64,000 nt of DNA from contig JACDOE010000008.1 in NCBI GenBank assembly GCA_017656255.1, positions 1 through 64,000 of the forward strand. Reading direction: 5' to 3'. Of this stretch, positions 8,360 to 19,805 are shown one piece after another. The notes under the pieces are model-generated. The model had not been told where the DNA came from. It ran no database searches and was given only the letters and a program-made list of their open reading frames with translations. The number at the start of each line of letters is the position of its first letter. Position 1 is the first letter of the stretch. The DNA is from Bacillaceae bacterium. GTDB taxonomy: Bacteria; Bacillota; Bacilli; JACDOE01. A program made the position numbers and the translations under genes.

Positions 8360-9238
8360 ATGAGGATTCAAAAAAGCTTCATCGATACATCCGACAGCGG
8401 AACGCTGTATCTGGTGGCCACCCCCATCGGCAACCTGGATGACATGACCTTTCGAGCGGTTCAGACGTTAAAACAGGTGGATATGATCGCCGCGGAAGAT
8501 ACCCGGCAAACCCGGAAATTGCTGACGCATTTCAATATCCATACCCGCCTGGTCAGTTATCACGAACATAATAAAAAGCAGAGCGGTCCCGAACTGATAC
8601 GGTTGCTGCAAGAAGGAAAGGATATCGCTCTTGTGAGTGATGCCGGCATGCCGGCGATATCGGACCCCGGGAAAGAACTGGTTTCCGATGCCGTGCAAGA
8701 GGGTATTCCAGTCGTTCCTGTTCCGGGGGCGAATGCGGCATTAAGCGGACTGGTAGCCTCCGGTCTTCCGGTACAGCCCTTTTTGTTCATCGGGTTTCTT
8801 CCCCGGGACAATAAAGAACTGAAACAGGAACTGGAGCGGTTAAAACCGTATCCGGAAACGATTGTGATCTACGAATCACCTCACCGGATCAAAAAGACAC
8901 TCCGACATCTGCATGAAGCATGGGGAAATCGCGAAGTCGTGGTGGCACGGGAATTAACGAAGAAATACGAAGAGTTTGTTCGGGGCGACATCTCGGAAAT
9001 ACGAACCTATTTTGAAGAATTGTCGAAAATTCGTGGTGAATTTTGTTTGATTATAAGAGGGAATTCACAGGCGGATGAAGAAGCTGTATACAACGGGGAC
9101 TGGTGGAAAGAGATGACCCCGGTGGATCACGTCAATCATTATGTGGATGAAGGCGACACCGTTAAAGATGCCATTAAAAAGACGGCCAGGGACAGGGGAG
9201 TTTCTAAACGGGAAATCTATAACCTGTACCATACGTAA
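8360..9238 (+). CDS. rsmI: 16S rRNA (cytidine-1402-2'-O)-methyltransferase
   Basis: 292 residues. A tetrapyrrole-methylase-fold enzyme that 2'-O-methylates C1402 in the decoding centre. LYLVATPIGNLDDMT, the AAEDTR motif and SDAGMPAISDPG are diagnostic. ACAGGAG (8344-8350) is well spaced for ATG 8360 but abuts the in-frame TTG at 8351, so 8360 is chosen. It is the last plus-strand gene before abrB. Confidence 0.96.
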   Translation: MRIQKSFIDTSDSGTLYLVATPIGNLDDMTFRAVQTLKQVDMIAAEDTRQTRKLLTHFNIHTRLVSYHEHNKKQSGPELIRLLQEGKDIALVSDAGMPAISDPGKELVSDAVQEGIPVVPVPGANAALSGLVASGLPVQPFLFIGFLPRDNKELKQELERLKPYPETIVIYESPHRIKKTLRHLHEAWGNREVVVARELTKKYEEFVRGDISEIRTYFEELSKIRGEFCLIIRGNSQADEEAVYNGDWWKEMTPVDHVNHYVDEGDTVKDAIKKTARDRGVSKREIYNLYHT

Positions 9239-9250
9239 AGAGCCGGAAAT

Positions 9251-9278
9251 GAAAAAGGGCCCCGGTTATCCGGGACCC
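9251..9278 (-). terminator. Terminator of abrB (minus strand)
   Basis: Read on the minus strand, GGGTCCCGG and CCGGGGCCC form a 9-bp stem (one G-T) around ATAA, followed by TTTTT. The plus strand has no T run after the stem, so it serves abrB. Confidence 0.85.
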
Positions 9279-9292
9279 CGCAATCGTCCGTT

Positions 9293-9538
9293 TTATGTAG
9301 ACGAAATTTCTTTCGCACATTCACCACAGATCAGTTTTCCTTTGAAATTCTTGACATCTTCGGCACTGTTACAGAAAATGCAGGCCGGCTCGTACTTTTT
9401 CAGAATAATTTGCTCCCCATCTACATAAATTTCTAGTGCATCTTTCACATTGATTCCGAGCGTACGGCGAAGTTCGATCGGAATCACGACACGACCCAGC
9501 TCATCCACTTTGCGTACAATTCCAGTTGATTTTAACAT
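9293..9538 (-). CDS. abrB: Transition-state regulator AbrB
   Basis: 81 residues. The N-terminal 50 are a swapped-hairpin DNA-binding domain, almost identical in pattern to B. subtilis AbrB (KSTGIVRKVDELGRVVIPIE). The C-terminal part differs: CIFC...CGEC forms a small zinc-ribbon-like module, a variant found in other Firmicutes. AbrB represses stationary-phase genes and is itself shut off by Spo0A. The start is the ATG at 9538 with GAAGG upstream. It is the only gene reading leftward in the first 45 kb. Confidence 0.95.
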   Translation of the reverse strand: MLKSTGIVRKVDELGRVVIPIELRRTLGINVKDALEIYVDGEQIILKKYEPACIFCNSAEDVKNFKGKLICGECAKEISST

Positions 9539-9612
9539 GACCTTCAAATCTCCTCTCAATCTGAATTTTTCGTTGAACGGATTTTTTTATCTAAATAACA
9601 TAAATAACATAA

Positions 9613-9665
9613 ATCGACAAATTGCGCTTTGACCCTATCATATCAATCTGTGAAATGTCCGTCAA
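9613..9665 (-). promoter_or_regulatory. abrB promoter with Spo0A box downstream of the start
   Basis: On the minus strand TTGACG (9660-9665) and TATGAT (9637-9642) are 17 bp apart. TTTGTCGAT at 9613-9621 differs by one base from the 0A box TTTGTCRAA and lies about 10-18 bases past the predicted start. That is a repressing position, as at B. subtilis abrB. Between it and the gene, TTTATGTTA is repeated in an A+T-rich stretch. Confidence 0.65.
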
Positions 9666-9791
9666 CAAATACGTTTCAGGTTGAACAGGAATTTTATGTT
9701 AAATAAGGCCTGATTACCTTGTGACAAAAGGGTTTAACAAATTTTTGAAAAAGGTTTGGATGGAATTGAGGGAGAGCAGGAGGGGCGATAC

Positions 9792-10544
9792 GTGTGGCGA
9801 TCAGCTGTTGATATTTTATTGAGGCATCCGGTTTTAGTCGGGGTACCCTTTTTGCTGGACATCGTTTTTTTGTTGGTTAACTGGAGATGGTTTATCCCGG
9901 ATGACCGGAGTATGTTCGAAATCAATTTCTCCCTGCCTGTCGGGCTTCCCAGTATCGGAGATATCATGCCGATCTTTACAGCAGGAGATGTCCCTTACCC
10001 GGTCAGCTGGTGGTTGATATTTCCCGGGCTATTCTTGATGGCTTTGCAGGCCTATTTACAGGGGGGATATATCACCTGGCTCAATCGGGCTGTTCAGGGA
10101 AAACGCCTGAATATTTCGGTCTTTAAACGCCAGGCAAACACGCATTTTATCAAGTTGTTAAGTTTTTACATTGGCTTGTTTGTGCTTTCCACCCTGCTTG
10201 CCAGAGGACTCCGGTTTTTGTTTGGAGAAGCGGGGGTTATCTTTTTCCTGCTAATCGCAGTGACCATTCGTCTCTTTTTCATCCTGTTCGAATTTATTCT
10301 GGTCGTCGATGACCGGGCGATTCTGGAAACGGTTGAGCGAAGTCGGCAGTTGTTCCGTCAGGACTGGAAACGAAACGTTTACAAGACAGTGTGGGCCATG
10401 CTGATTGTGTTCATCTTCCTTTTTATGGCAAGCGGACTGTTTGATTCATTCCTGTCCCTCATGATCTTCGATTTTGCCTATGTGTTTATCATGGTTTATT
10501 TCCAGATTGTTCTGATGCTCAATTATCAGCGAATTCGTTATTGA
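9792..10544 (+). CDS. Multi-pass membrane protein, function unknown
   Basis: 250 residues from GTG 9792, which has AGGAGGGG six bases upstream; the open frame back to 9756 has no site. About five or six hydrophobic segments can be seen: near residues 12-28, 73-98, 130-150, 155-180 and 205-245. A charged loop (RQLFRQDWKRNVYK) precedes the last pair. It resembles generic integral membrane proteins with a glycerophosphoryl-diester-type membrane domain, but I see no motif that fixes a function. It has no counterpart at this place in B. subtilis and is separated from metG by the T-box leader. Confidence 0.75.
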   Translation: MWRSAVDILLRHPVLVGVPFLLDIVFLLVNWRWFIPDDRSMFEINFSLPVGLPSIGDIMPIFTAGDVPYPVSWWLIFPGLFLMALQAYLQGGYITWLNRAVQGKRLNISVFKRQANTHFIKLLSFYIGLFVLSTLLARGLRFLFGEAGVIFFLLIAVTIRLFFILFEFILVVDDRAILETVERSRQLFRQDWKRNVYKTVWAMLIVFIFLFMASGLFDSFLSLMIFDFAYVFIMVYFQIVLMLNYQRIRY

Positions 10545-10574
10545 TGGCATGAATGATGAAGTCGTTGAACAGAC

Positions 10575-10603
10575 TTGACATTGACAGGTGTGTTTTGTAT
10601 ATT
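10575..10603 (+). promoter_or_regulatory. Sigma-A promoter of the metG T-box leader
   Basis: TTGACA (10575-10580) and TATATT (10598-10603) are 17 bp apart. Transcription would start near 10610, giving a leader of about 335 bases ahead of metG. Confidence 0.75.
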
Positions 10604-10609
10604 TTTGGC

Positions 10610-12929
<2,320 letters not shown>

Positions 12930-12942
12930 AGGGAGTGTTAGC

Positions 12943-13707
12943 ATGTTATTTGACACCCATGCCCATTTGAATGACGAAAAATTTGATGAAGATCGGGACG
13001 AGGTTATCAGGCGTGCCCGGGAAAACGGCGTAACCCGGATCATGAATATCGGATACAATCGGGAAACCATCCCCACCTGCCTGGAACTGGCGGAAAAATA
13101 TGATTTTATCTATGCCGCTGTGGGCTGGCATCCCCATGATGCCAAGGATATGACCGATGAGGACCTCCACTGGATCGAAGAATTGGCCCGTCATCCGAAA
13201 GTGGTGGCCCTGGGCGAAATGGGGCTCGATTATTACTGGGATAATTCACCCCGCGACGTCCAGGCGGAAGTGTTTCGCAAACAGATCCGCCTGGCCAAAA
13301 AGGTGAAGCTGCCGATTGTGATCCACGACCGTGAAGCCCATCAAGATATCGTCGATATTTTACGGGAGGAAAATGCAGCAGAGGTCGGTGGGATCATGCA
13401 CTGTTTTTCCGGGAGCTGGGAGCTGGCCAGACAGTGTCTCGATATGAATTTTTACATTTCACTGGGAGGGCCGGTGACATTCAAAAATGCGAAGAAACCA
13501 AAGGAAGTCGCTCAGAAAGTTCCGCTGGACCGGTTGCTGATCGAAACGGATTCACCTTATCTGACGCCGGAACCTTATCGGGGCAAACGCAATGAATCCG
13601 GTTATGTTCGATATGTGGCGGAAAAAATTGCGGAACTCAGAGGAGTGGAACTGGAGGAACTGGCGGAAGCGACGATGAACAACGCCCGCACCCTTTTAAA
13701 AATATAA
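12943..13707 (+). CDS. tatD: TatD family metal-dependent hydrolase (YabD)
   Basis: 254 residues of a TIM-barrel deoxyribonuclease-type hydrolase. Metal ligands are seen as DTHAHL near the N terminus, GEMGLDYYW, IHDREAH, MHCFSGSWE and ETDSPYLTPEP. Family members are 3'-5' exonucleases or repair nucleases. AGGGAG precedes ATG 12943. It is probably co-transcribed with metG. Confidence 0.94.
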   Translation: MLFDTHAHLNDEKFDEDRDEVIRRARENGVTRIMNIGYNRETIPTCLELAEKYDFIYAAVGWHPHDAKDMTDEDLHWIEELARHPKVVALGEMGLDYYWDNSPRDVQAEVFRKQIRLAKKVKLPIVIHDREAHQDIVDILREENAAEVGGIMHCFSGSWELARQCLDMNFYISLGGPVTFKNAKKPKEVAQKVPLDRLLIETDSPYLTPEPYRGKRNESGYVRYVAEKIAELRGVELEELAEATMNNARTLLKI

Positions 13708-13830
13708 AGAAATCGTAACGCATACCTGATAAGAAATCTTCCTTTTGGCCGCAGATTCTAGCATTTTAAAATGATAGATTCGTATAAAACGTGCTGGAAT
13801 CGTTCATAATGGAAAAAGCAGGCATTATAT

Positions 13831-13859
13831 TTGACAAATCCTGCTTATTTTTCTACAAT
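13831..13859 (+). promoter_or_regulatory. Sigma-A promoter of yabE
   Basis: TTGACA (13831-13836) and TACAAT (13854-13859) with a 17-bp spacer lie 28 bases before the yabE start codon. The 120 bases upstream hold no gene. Confidence 0.7.
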
Positions 13860-13887
13860 GGATTGCGGTCCAAAAGGAGGATTTTTT

Positions 13888-14904
13888 ATGTGGAGTGGAG
13901 AAATTAAAAAGATTCACGTTTTTTTGGCTGCAGGGATCTTGGTGGTCCTTGTATCCATGATTGCGGGGTATTATAGTCTAAATAAAGAGATAACCTTTGT
14001 GCACAATGGGGAAGTGATTAAAACTTCAACCCTGAAAACCACGGTCGGCCAGTTTCTGGCATCCCGGGACCTTGATTATACGGAACATGATCGTATTGTT
14101 CCGGGTCCGGATGAAAAGATTCGGGAAGGGATGACCATCCGTTTTGTCAAGAAACGACCGGTCACGCTTTATGACGGACCGGAAAAAAGGACCATCTACA
14201 CAGCGGGCATAACGGTGAGTGAGGTCCTCGATGAACAGGGGATTACCCTTAATGATGAGGACCGGATTGAACCGGGGCTCAAAGAAAAAGTAGCGGATGA
14301 AATCCGGATTACGCGGATTACCCGGGAGATTCTGCAGGTTGAAGAGCCGATCGTTCACCGGGTCGTTAAAAAAGCCGACTATACGCTGGCAAGCGGTCAG
14401 CAAGAGACCATTCAGAAAGGGAAAAACGGGCTCGCCCGTTACCAGTATGAAATAACTTACGAGAATGGCAGGGAAGTCAATCGAAAATTGATTCGGGCCA
14501 ACATTATTGAAGATAAAACGGACCATATTGTTGCTGTCGGGCAACTGGGCACCGTTTCCCGCGGGGGCAAGACATTTCGTCCCCTCAAAGTGCTGACCAT
14601 GGAATTGACGGCCTACGGGCCCGGTGTTGAGCACACGGGAAAAACCCCGGATCATCCGGAATACGGAATTACAAGGACAGGCACCCGTGCGACTGAAAAC
14701 CGAACGATTGCCGTTGATCCGAACGTCATCCCCCTTGGATGGTGGGTATATATCGAAGGCTTCGGTTATCGGAAAGCGGAAGATACGGGGAGTGCCGTAA
14801 AGGGAAACCGGATCGACATCTATTACGATGATGATGAATTTGCCAACCAGTTTGGCTTGAAGAAAGGATACAAGGTGTATGTCATCGGTCCCGAAAAACC
14901 ATAA
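13888..14904 (+). CDS. yabE: Cell-wall protein YabE: DUF348 repeats, G5 and 3D domains
   Basis: 338 residues. A membrane anchor or uncleaved signal is at about 10-32. Two or three DUF348 (ubiquitin-like) repeats follow, then a G5 domain (about 150-225). The last is a 3D domain whose conserved aspartates include DPNVIPLG and EDTGSAVKGNRIDIY. This architecture is that of Rpf/Sps-like cell-wall hydrolases; the 3D domain resembles MltA lytic transglycosylases. AAAGGAGG precedes ATG 13888. rnmV and ksgA follow, as in B. subtilis. Confidence 0.93.
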   Translation: MWSGEIKKIHVFLAAGILVVLVSMIAGYYSLNKEITFVHNGEVIKTSTLKTTVGQFLASRDLDYTEHDRIVPGPDEKIREGMTIRFVKKRPVTLYDGPEKRTIYTAGITVSEVLDEQGITLNDEDRIEPGLKEKVADEIRITRITREILQVEEPIVHRVVKKADYTLASGQQETIQKGKNGLARYQYEITYENGREVNRKLIRANIIEDKTDHIVAVGQLGTVSRGGKTFRPLKVLTMELTAYGPGVEHTGKTPDHPEYGITRTGTRATENRTIAVDPNVIPLGWWVYIEGFGYRKAEDTGSAVKGNRIDIYYDDDEFANQFGLKKGYKVYVIGPEKP

Positions 14905-14913
14905 TATTTGTAG

Positions 14914-14940
14914 CGGAGGGGAGTGATCCCCTCTTTTCTT
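14914..14940 (+). terminator. Terminator after yabE
   Basis: GAGGGGA (14916-14922) pairs with TCCCCTC (14927-14933) and is followed by TTTTCTT. Confidence 0.75.
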
Positions 14941-15019
14941 ATTCTTGAAGATCACCAAACATGCTAGAATGTAGTTAATGAAAAAGTGATGTTGAAAGAC
15001 AAGAATGGAGAATGTATGT

Positions 15020-16479
<1,460 letters not shown>

Positions 16480-16499
16480 AATAAAAAAAGGAAAATAAT

Positions 16500-16532
16500 T
16501 GGAGATGAAGACTCATTGACGGCTCATCTCCA
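16500..16532. other. Perfect inverted repeat after rsmA
   Basis: TGGAGATGA (16500-16508) and TCATCTCCA (16524-16532) are exact 9-bp complements with a 15-base loop. No T tract follows on the plus strand, so it is not a typical terminator. It could act as an RNA-stability hairpin or protein site. Confidence 0.4.
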
Positions 16533-16593
16533 GTCATGGTGCACAATCTGACTCGGGCCAGTGGCTTGTTTTCTTAAAAAAGGGGGCAATCCA

Positions 16594-17067
16594 TTGCATT
16601 TTATCAGTCCTACCGTGGGGAGATTGTCTTTAGAAGCGTTTTCCCGGAATATTAAAAGTTATCTGGAACAAGACCCAAAAGCGCAGTATAAAGTGGTCAT
16701 CGGGACGGATTCTCAGACTTCGCAGAAAAGCACGCTGTTTGTCACAGCTTTTATCATTCATCGCGTCGGAAAAGGGGCCCGATTTTATTTTCGCAGGCAC
16801 AGAGAAAAACCGATCCACGATCTGCGTTATCGGATCTACAAAGAGACGGAAATCAGTTTGAAGACCATGGAAGAACTCAAAGCCCACGGTATTACAGAGC
16901 TTCTGGCGGACTGGCCGGTGGAAGTGCATCTCGATATCGGACAGCGTGGCGATACCCGGAAACTGATTCAGGAAGTGGTCGGTTGGGTAACGTCTGTCGG
17001 CTACATAGCAAAAATAAAACCGAATTCATACGGCGCCAGTGCCGTGGCAGACCGTTTTACAAAATAA
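16594..17067 (+). CDS. YkuK-like RNase H-fold protein (DUF458)
   Basis: 157 residues from TTG 16594, with AGGGGG at 16581-16586; an upstream frame back to 16561 has no site. The segment VVIGTDSQTS, the later VEVHLDIGQ and SYGASAVADRFTK match the DUF458/YkuK family, which has a ribonuclease-H-like fold with acidic residues on strands. Function is unknown; in other Bacillales ykuK is elsewhere on the chromosome. It lies between ksgA and yabG. Confidence 0.8.
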   Translation: MHFISPTVGRLSLEAFSRNIKSYLEQDPKAQYKVVIGTDSQTSQKSTLFVTAFIIHRVGKGARFYFRRHREKPIHDLRYRIYKETEISLKTMEELKAHGITELLADWPVEVHLDIGQRGDTRKLIQEVVGWVTSVGYIAKIKPNSYGASAVADRFTK

Positions 17068-17094
17068 ATTTCTGTATATGGCAATGGGCATCTG

Positions 17095-17122
17095 CACCCT
17101 TCTTCTTGATCATCATAGGATG
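17095..17122 (+). promoter_or_regulatory. Possible sigma-K-type promoter of yabG
   Basis: CACC (17095-17098) and CATAGGATG (17114-17122) are 15 bp apart and resemble the sigma-K elements (AC and CATAnnnTA) with a mismatch. B. subtilis yabG is mother-cell expressed under sigma-K. A weak match. Confidence 0.3.
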
Positions 17123-17147
17123 GTATCAAGAGGGAGGGTTTTTCAAT

Positions 17148-18035
17148 ATGACAATACGTGAAGGGGATTATGTCACAAGAAAATCCTACGGCCAGGACAT
17201 TCTGTTTCGTGTGATCGAAGTGGATAAACATAAAAAAATCGCTTATCTGAAAGGTCTTGACTGGAGGCTACTGGCGGATGCACCTCTGGACGACCTGGTA
17301 CAGGTGAGGGATAAGGATATTTACAAGTGGCTGGATAAAACATCATTCGATGGGAATGAATGTCTTCGATTGATTCAGCGGGAAAGAGAACTGTTACGGG
17401 AGAAAAATGAGTGGCTGTTGACCGGGCAGGACGAGAACGAACACGGTTCATTTGAAATTCCCGGCCGTGTGTTGCATCTGGACGGGGATTCCGGTTATGT
17501 GAAATTGTGTACGCACCTGTATCAGAAATTAAAAATCCCCGTGCATGCTTATCATGTCAGGGAAAAAGACATGCCTGAGATGGTGGTACGTCTTCTAAAG
17601 GAGGTGCAACCGGACATTCTGATTCTCACCGGTCATGATTCGTACAAAAAATCAGGCCAGCGGGACCAGTTTTCGTCTTATCGCAACTCACGCTATTTTG
17701 TTGAAGCGGTTAAAGAAGCGAGAAAATGGGAAAAAAACAAAGATAAGCTGACGATTTTTGCCGGTGCCTGCCAGTCGTTTTTTGAGGCCATTCTGGAGGC
17801 GGGGGCCAATTTTGCCAGTTCCCCAAAACGTATAAATATCCATGCCCAGGATCCCGTTTATGTGGCGGAAAAAGCTTCCTATTGCTCCATCCGTGATACC
17901 GTTAATGTTCTGGATATGGTTAAACATACCGTTTCCGGCATTGATGGGATTGGTGGGATCGAAACCCTCGGCAGCTTCAGGATGGGGATCCCCCTGACCT
18001 CTGAAATGGAGAGGGGGCTTAAAATCAAACGATAA
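17148..18035 (+). CDS. yabG: Sporulation-specific protease YabG
   Basis: 295 residues, close to the B. subtilis protein (about 290). The N terminus has an SH3-like segment (REGDYVTRKSYGQDILFRV). The conserved centre includes PDILILTGHDSYKK, and FAGACQSFFEAI holds a Cys that is a likely active-site residue in this family. In B. subtilis YabG cleaves spore coat proteins during coat cross-linking. ATG 17148 follows AGGGAGGG; the open frame back to 16983 overlaps the previous gene and is not used. Confidence 0.93.
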   Translation: MTIREGDYVTRKSYGQDILFRVIEVDKHKKIAYLKGLDWRLLADAPLDDLVQVRDKDIYKWLDKTSFDGNECLRLIQRERELLREKNEWLLTGQDENEHGSFEIPGRVLHLDGDSGYVKLCTHLYQKLKIPVHAYHVREKDMPEMVVRLLKEVQPDILILTGHDSYKKSGQRDQFSSYRNSRYFVEAVKEARKWEKNKDKLTIFAGACQSFFEAILEAGANFASSPKRINIHAQDPVYVAEKASYCSIRDTVNVLDMVKHTVSGIDGIGGIETLGSFRMGIPLTSEMERGLKIKR

Positions 18036-18081
18036 CCGGACCTTCACGAAAATAAAAAGATGAAATAAGCCGATAAGACCA

Positions 18082-18111
18082 TTGACAAATAACTTGCCTC
18101 GCTGTTATAAT
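18082..18111 (+). promoter_or_regulatory. Upstream veg promoter (sigma-A)
   Basis: TTGACA (18082-18087) and TATAAT (18106-18111), both consensus, are 18 bp apart. Confidence 0.8.
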
Positions 18112-18122
18112 GTATCGTTTAC

Positions 18123-18151
18123 TTGACATGGATGAAATAGCGTGTTATACT
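18123..18151 (+). promoter_or_regulatory. Downstream veg promoter (sigma-A)
   Basis: TTGACA (18123-18128) and TATACT (18146-18151) are 17 bp apart, 40 bases after the first promoter. The two should give tandem, strong transcription of veg. Confidence 0.8.
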
Positions 18152-18175
18152 GGTGGTCGTGAGGTGGTCATGGTC

Positions 18176-18451
18176 ATGACAAAAAATTCACTAAACGAAA
18201 TTAAAAAAAGCCTGGAATCTTATGTCGGTGAAAAAATCGTTCTTAAAGCAAACGGGGGACGCCGTAAAACCATCGAAAGGACAGGCATCCTTGAAGAAAC
18301 ATACCCATCCGTTTTTATCGTCAAACTGGATGAAAATTTACATTCATTTGAGCGCGTTTCATACAGTTATGCAGATGTCCTGACAGAAACGGTTGAATTA
18401 ACCGTATGTCGGGGAAAAGAAAATGTGCGTTTAACTTTTCAGGAACAGTAG
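18176..18451 (+). CDS. veg: Veg protein
   Basis: 91 residues of the DUF1021/Veg family. The pattern [37 protein letters not shown] is diagnostic. In B. subtilis Veg is a very abundant small protein that promotes biofilm-matrix expression. GAGGTGG at 18161-18167 favours ATG 18176 over 18170. It is a single-gene unit with tandem promoters and its own terminator, whose stem overlaps the stop codon. Confidence 0.94.
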   Translation: MTKNSLNEIKKSLESYVGEKIVLKANGGRRKTIERTGILEETYPSVFIVKLDENLHSFERVSYSYADVLTETVELTVCRGKENVRLTFQEQ

Positions 18452-18474
18452 AACCCGGTTCTACTGTTTTTTAT
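18444..18474 (+). terminator. Terminator of veg
   Basis: ACAGTAGAA pairs exactly with TTCTACTGT around CCCGG and is followed by TTTTT. Confidence 0.9.
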
Positions 18475-18544
18475 TGTCATACATGAAAGCCTGCATTTTA
18501 TCCGGATACTATAGGTAGTTGGTGTGTGTATAAGGGGGATTCAC

Positions 18545-18727
18545 ATGGGCCGTAGACGGGGCATCATGTCGGAACAGTTCAAAGAAGAACTCGCAAAAGA
18601 CCTTGGATTTTATGATACCGTTCAACGTGAAGGTTGGGGCGGTATCAAGACACGTGATGCAGGTAACATGGTCAAACGGGCGATTGAAATCGCCGAGCAG
18701 TCTCTGGCTGAACAACGAAACCAATAA
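18545..18727 (+). CDS. sspF: Small acid-soluble spore protein SspF (alpha/beta type)
   Basis: 60 residues, nearly the B. subtilis SspF sequence in pattern: [20 protein letters not shown] and the DNA-binding [20 protein letters not shown]. These proteins coat spore DNA and protect it from damage. AGGGGGAT precedes ATG 18545; the earlier in-frame start at 18524 is upstream of that site. A terminator follows. Confidence 0.95.
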   Translation: MGRRRGIMSEQFKEELAKDLGFYDTVQREGWGGIKTRDAGNMVKRAIEIAEQSLAEQRNQ

Positions 18728-18737
18728 CACACACCAG

Positions 18738-18772
18738 CGAACCGGGTGGGTCAATCCGCCCGGTTTTTTGTT
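18738..18772 (+). terminator. Terminator of sspF
   Basis: AACCGGGTGG pairs with CCGCCCGGTT (one G-T or mismatch) and is followed by TTTTTTG. Confidence 0.85.
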
Positions 18773-18868
18773 TACGCGGAAGCCGGGGATGCGAATTTTT
18801 CCGTGTTGTGTTAAGATTGGTTTCAGCATATATCGTTTACTTATCTTGACAGAAAAGTAGGTGTTGTC

Positions 18869-19732
18869 ATGAGCATATCCGTCAAAGCCCCTGCCAAAAT
18901 CAACCTGACACTTGACATTCTGGGGAAGAGAGATGACGGGTACCATGATATAGAAATGGTAATGACGACGATTGATCTGGCGGACCGGCTCGACATTGCT
19001 GCCCGGGATGACGGGAAGATTGTGATAGATTGTCCGGTAAGCTATGTGCCTACAGATCAACGTAATCATGCGTACCAGGCTGCGGAGTTGTTGCAGCATC
19101 AATTTAACGTAAAAAAGGGTGCTAACATATACATTGAAAAACATATCCCGGTGTCAGCCGGCCTGGCCGGTGGAAGCAGCAATGCAGCTGCTGTGATCAA
19201 AGCCCTCAATCAATTGTGGGGACTTGGCTTATCAGTGGAAGAAATGGCGAAAATCGGCGCACAGGTCGGTTCCGATGTTCCCTTTTGCATCTATGGAGGT
19301 ACAGCCGTGGCACGTGGTCGTGGAGAAAACGTGACGCCGATCGCCTCGATGCCCGCCTGCTGGGTGGTGCTGGCCAAGCCTCCCATCGGGGTGTCCACAG
19401 CAGATGTTTATCAAAATGTCGATCTGGACCGGATTTCCACAGAAGCACGTTCCACTCCTCAGATGATCCGGGCCATTGAAAACAAAAACTTTAAAGAGAT
19501 ATGCCGCTCATTACATAACGATCTTGAGTCGGTCACGTTTGAGATGTATCCGGTTGTGGAGAAGTTGAAAAAACAGATGATTCGTTTCGGTGGAGACGGT
19601 GTCCTGATGTCCGGAAGCGGACCTACCGTATTCAGCCTGACCGGGAAACAATCCCGGGCCAGAAGAATTTATAACGGATTAAAAGGTTTCTGCCGGGAAG
19701 TTTACATGGTCCGAACATTAGGGGAAAATTGA
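18869..19732 (+). CDS. ispE: 4-diphosphocytidyl-2-C-methyl-D-erythritol kinase
   Basis: 287 residues. A GHMP kinase of the non-mevalonate isoprenoid pathway; it phosphorylates the 2-OH of CDP-methylerythritol. Motifs are [28 protein letters not shown] (ATP loop) and MSGSGPTVF near the C terminus. ATG 18869 follows AGTAGGTG. It lies between sspF and purR, as in B. subtilis. Confidence 0.96.
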   Translation: MSISVKAPAKINLTLDILGKRDDGYHDIEMVMTTIDLADRLDIAARDDGKIVIDCPVSYVPTDQRNHAYQAAELLQHQFNVKKGANIYIEKHIPVSAGLAGGSSNAAAVIKALNQLWGLGLSVEEMAKIGAQVGSDVPFCIYGGTAVARGRGENVTPIASMPACWVVLAKPPIGVSTADVYQNVDLDRISTEARSTPQMIRAIENKNFKEICRSLHNDLESVTFEMYPVVEKLKKQMIRFGGDGVLMSGSGPTVFSLTGKQSRARRIYNGLKGFCREVYMVRTLGEN

Positions 19733-19741
19733 GCAAAACTC

Positions 19742-19792
19742 TTGCCTAAATCCGTATAAAAGTGGTATATTTTCTTCATAATATTCGGATTT
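19742..19792 (+). promoter_or_regulatory. purR promoter with PurBox-like sites
   Basis: TTGCCT (19742-19747) and TATATT (19766-19771) have an 18-bp spacer. On the minus strand, 19780-19792 reads AAATCCGAATATT, one base from the PurBox AWWWCCGAACWWT. A weaker plus-strand copy, AAATCCGTATAAA, is at 19748-19760. The inverted pair flanks the -10, which suggests PurR autoregulation. Confidence 0.55.
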
Positions 19793-19805
19793 GGGGGAGA
19801 TGACC

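Noticed and set aside
18484-18511. Possible sigma-G promoter of sspF (TGAAAG and GATACTA)
   Set aside because: The gap is 15 bp instead of 17-18 and the -35 is poor; not strong enough to list.
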